This document shows positions 5,940 to 6,383 of a stretch of DNA of 6,383 nucleotides, in pieces. Numbering within the stretch: the stretch's first letter is position 1; every line of letters begins with the position of its first letter. Origin of the DNA: Actinomycetota bacterium (lineage in GTDB: Bacteria; Actinomycetota; Actinomycetes; Actinomycetales; Microbacteriaceae); the NCBI GenBank assembly GCA_016870695.1, contig VGAV01000148.1:1-6383 (forward strand), written 5' to 3'. Under the pieces are notes generated by a model. That model was not told where the DNA came from and did no database searches. It was given only the letters and a program-made list of their open reading frames with translations. A program made the position numbers and the translations under genes.

Positions 5940-6383
5940 TCACCTTCCTCCGTCGGGGGTGCGCCGGTGCCGCCGCAGGGACAGGCCGAGGGCCGTCAGT
6001 GCCGCGGCGACGAGGAGCAGCGCAGGGAGCCTCGCGAGGTCCGGGCCGGTGCGGGGCAGGGCGGTCGGATCGGAAGCCGCCTCTCCCGGGGCGCTGCCCG
6101 TCAGACGTACCCACGGGACGACGTCCGCGCGGGAGAGCCGTGTGTCGTTGGCGGCGGCGGCATCCATCCGCATGCCCACCTCGACGCGGACGACCTCAGC
6201 CGGTTCGAGCAGTCGGCTGCGCCATTCGTCCCGTGCGCCGAGGGCGGTGCCGTCGACGACGAGGGCGAGGGATGCCGCCAGGGCACTGTCCGCGGAACCG
6301 GTGTCGAGGCGCAGGGAGGCGACGGCGGGGTCGGGTCCGGCGTTGCGGATCCACAGGTCGACGGCGACGGTCCGTCCGGGGAC
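5940..6383 (-). CDS. Cell-wall-anchored surface protein, C-terminal part with LPRTG sorting signal (start beyond window)
   Basis: The visible 147 residues are the C-terminal end of a larger protein; the frame is open to the window edge. The first hundred or so residues (VPGRTVAVDLWIRNAGPDPA onwards, with VDGTALGARDEW and EVVRVEVGMRM) have the alternating pattern and the wording of an extracellular beta-sandwich domain. Then comes a sortase motif LPRTG (visible residues 109-113, bases 6045-6059), a hydrophobic stretch LPALLLVAAALTALGLSL (119-136) and a basic tail RRHRR, the standard three-part cell-wall sorting signal. Sortase would cut between Thr and Gly and attach the protein to peptidoglycan or a pilus. 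The start and signal peptide are outside, so the true role (adhesin, pilin, TasA-like or enzyme) cannot be told. It reads in the same direction as dps, 110 bases downstream, with no clear terminator between them. Confidence 0.8.
   Translation of the reverse strand, partial: VPGRTVAVDLWIRNAGPDPAVASLRLDTGSADSALAASLALVVDGTALGARDEWRSRLLEPAEVVRVEVGMRMDAAAANDTRLSRADVVPWVRLTGSAPGEAASDPTALPRTGPDLARLPALLLVAAALTALGLSLRRHRRTPDGGR

Larger units (their letters stand above)
991..6276. repeat. Dispersed over-represented heptamer GGATGCC/GGCATCC (12 copies)
   Basis: GGATGCC begins at 1461, 3100, 4140, 5333 and 6270, and its reverse complement GGCATCC at 991, 1864, 2062, 2848, 4242, 5094 and 6159. With about 70% GC, roughly 1.5 copies on both strands together would be expected by base composition alone. 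Copies lie in several genes, in different reading frames, on both strands, and one is intergenic (5333, beside the terminator). The counts come from reading the sequence; any function is unknown. Confidence 0.6.

Noticed and set aside
1..6383. A hidden defence, toxin-antitoxin, CRISPR, phage or transposon system.
   Set aside because: Every stretch is accounted for by core metabolic, repair or stress genes or by short intergenic gaps. There are no direct repeat arrays, no terminal inverted repeats, and no change in base composition or codon use.

Overview
The window is GC-rich (about 70% by eye) with very strong G/C third-position codon bias, GTG starts, tightly overlapping genes and a mycobacterium-like set of housekeeping genes. 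This suggests a high-GC actinomycete, most probably of the Microbacteriaceae (Microbacterium-like). That placement rests on recalled protein resemblance and codon style, not on a marker gene.

Layout. At the left edge is the N-terminal part of an aminopeptidase N gene (pepN) on the minus strand, running off the window. A 127-base divergent intergenic region separates it from a coproporphyrin ferrochelatase gene (hemH/cpfC) on the plus strand. After a strong GC hairpin and a structured 150-base gap come three plus-strand genes packed as one operon: ribose-5-phosphate isomerase B (rpiB), an Nei/Fpg-family DNA glycosylase with an extra internal segment, and a YtcJ-type metal-dependent amidohydrolase. 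Start and stop codons overlap at both junctions (1 and 4 bases). A 14-bp perfect hairpin then forms a shared terminator with the convergent minus-strand dps gene. At the right edge, also on the minus strand, is the C-terminal part of a surface protein ending in an LPRTG cell-wall sorting signal; its start lies beyond the window.

How it fits together. From memory, pepN divergent from rpiB-nei is a conserved actinobacterial neighbourhood (M. tuberculosis Rv2467 against Rv2466c-Rv2465c-Rv2464c). Here ferrochelatase sits in the slot that a DsbA-like oxidoreductase holds there. Ferrochelatase and Dps both handle iron, and weak DtxR/IdeR-box-like sequences lie upstream of each. Base-excision repair by Nei and iron sequestration by Dps both limit oxidative damage, but they are not co-transcribed.

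I see no CRISPR array, mobile element, tRNA, rRNA, toxin-antitoxin pair or obvious defence system. This is mainly ordinary core genome. The most notable features are a strongly over-represented heptamer (GGATGCC, 12 copies), the roughly 55-60 residue extra segment in the glycosylase, and a set of mutually exclusive hairpins upstream of rpiB.
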